NCBI GenBank assembly: GCA_050744165.1
Contig: JBOGGN010000471.1
Location: 1-12,612, forward strand
Direction of reading: 5' to 3'
From: JBOGGN01 sp050744165
GTDB taxonomy: Bacteria; Actinomycetota; Acidimicrobiia; Acidimicrobiales; Palsa-688
DNA length: 12,612 nt
Of the stretch, positions 12,055 to 12,612 are shown piece by piece. Below the pieces are notes generated by a model. The model worked only from the letters and a program-made list of their open reading frames with translations. It was not told the DNA's origin and did no database searches. The translations under genes and the position numbers were made by a program. Each line of letters opens with the position of its first letter. The stretch's first letter is position 1.

Positions 12055-12612
12055 CTAGGCCAGCCGCAGGCTCTGGGCGATCTGCTGGAACACGGGCGGG
12101 AAGGCGGCCCCGCTCGTCTCGCTCGCCATGGTGATCTCGATGGTCCGGCCGCCTTCGATCAGCACCAGGATCTCGATGGCGACGTCCTGCTTCTGCACCA
12201 CCACCGACGAGCGCAGGTCCAGGACCTCTCCCACCGGCAACGACTCGCCGCCCACCGTCAAGCCGGACGGTTGCTTTTGGGCCAGCGCCTCGATGGCCGC
12301 GATCGACTCCGGCGTGTATGGCTTGGCGCTGGGGGTGGAAAAGCTGATCACCGAAACGAAGGCGTAGGGCGGGGTCGGCACATAGGCGAAGAGTCGGATC
12401 CCCGACTTCGACTCCACGGCCACGACCGACTGCAGGGGCGATGCCAGGGCCGGGGCCTGAGCTGCAAAGGCGTTGATCACCATCGGCAATGAGAACGGGT
12501 CGGCCGCCGGGGCATGCCACGAATCAGGCACCGACAGCGTCAAGGGATCCACCGCCTCCGTCAGCACGGTGGTGCCGCCGGGCCCCGGCCGGGCGGTGTA
12601 GGGCAAGGTGGT
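12055..12612 (-). CDS. Partial gene, PsbP/LpqN-like fold suspected
   Basis: The frame is open from the right edge of the window to a TAG at 12055-12057, so the N-terminus is missing or starts near the edge; a TTG at 12606 is an unconvincing start. The visible part (about 185 residues) begins with PLTLSVPDSWHAP and ends FPPVFQQIAQSLRL. A 'proline then aromatic' opening, alternating beta strands (SGIRLFAYV, YAFVSVISF, VAIEILVLIEGGRTIEITM) and a closing 'F..I..S.R.' helix are typical of PsbP/MOG1/LpqN-like domains, often in secreted or envelope proteins of actinobacteria. That fold guess is from pattern only. No membrane segment lies in the visible part. It converges on lgt with a 6-base gap. 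Confidence 0.6.
   Translation of the reverse strand, partial: TTLPYTARPGPGGTTVLTEAVDPLTLSVPDSWHAPAADPFSLPMVINAFAAQAPALASPLQSVVAVESKSGIRLFAYVPTPPYAFVSVISFSTPSAKPYTPESIAAIEALAQKQPSGLTVGGESLPVGEVLDLRSSVVVQKQDVAIEILVLIEGGRTIEITMASETSGAAFPPVFQQIAQSLRLA

Overview
The window comes from a high-GC actinobacterial chromosome. Weak SD sequences, GTG starts, a GAF-SpoIIE-HATPase signalling fusion and an Lgt with the actinobacterial 'GLGIWGG' motif and a long acidic tail suggest an actinomycete outside the classical mycobacterial/streptomycete gene orders, perhaps Acidimicrobiia; the class is an inference. It splits at a tRNA-Val(GAC) gene on the minus strand (5989-6061).

Left part (1 to about 5988) is an integrated mobile element, visibly less GC-rich than the rest. 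Its genes all lie on the minus strand. From the tRNA leftwards they are: a tyrosine integrase, a 59-aa excisionase-like HTH protein, a 75-aa orphan, a 372-aa winged-helix replication initiator, a 128-aa double zinc-finger protein, two unrecognised proteins (249 and 183 aa) and a small HNH nuclease. Several genes overlap by 1 to 4 bases, so rep, the zinc-finger gene and the 75-aa gene look like one translationally coupled operon. No second att site for the tRNA 3' end was found by eye, so the element probably continues left of base 1. Integrase, excisionase, own replication initiator and HNH nuclease fit a phage satellite, a decayed prophage or a small integrative element; no capsid, terminase or conjugation gene is visible here.

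The most striking signal is inside the replication initiator gene. Five copies of a 19-bp sequence (GTCGCTGCGGACCCCCTGT and variants) lie within the stretch encoding its low-complexity linker, and they are read in two different reading frames. That is what is expected if the DNA repeat, not the peptide, is selected: probable iterons of an origin embedded in its own initiator gene, the arrangement known from phage lambda O. A second theme is debris: at least two degenerate partial copies of the integrase gene (311-438 and 4180-4250) and a 21-bp inverted copy of the end of the 249-aa gene sit in the non-coding parts. One integrase fragment now overlaps what looks like the terminator of the excisionase gene.

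Right part (5989-12612) is ordinary chromosome. It carries tRNA-Val, a FadD-like acyl-CoA synthetase with two low-complexity insertions (one being a 46-bp near-perfect palindrome kept in frame), a divergent GAF-SpoIIE phosphatase-HATPase protein (RsbU and RsbW functions in one chain), a 51-aa acidic small protein on the opposite strand, an aminodeoxychorismate lyase-type PLP enzyme, lgt, and the 3' part of a convergent gene of unknown function running off the window.
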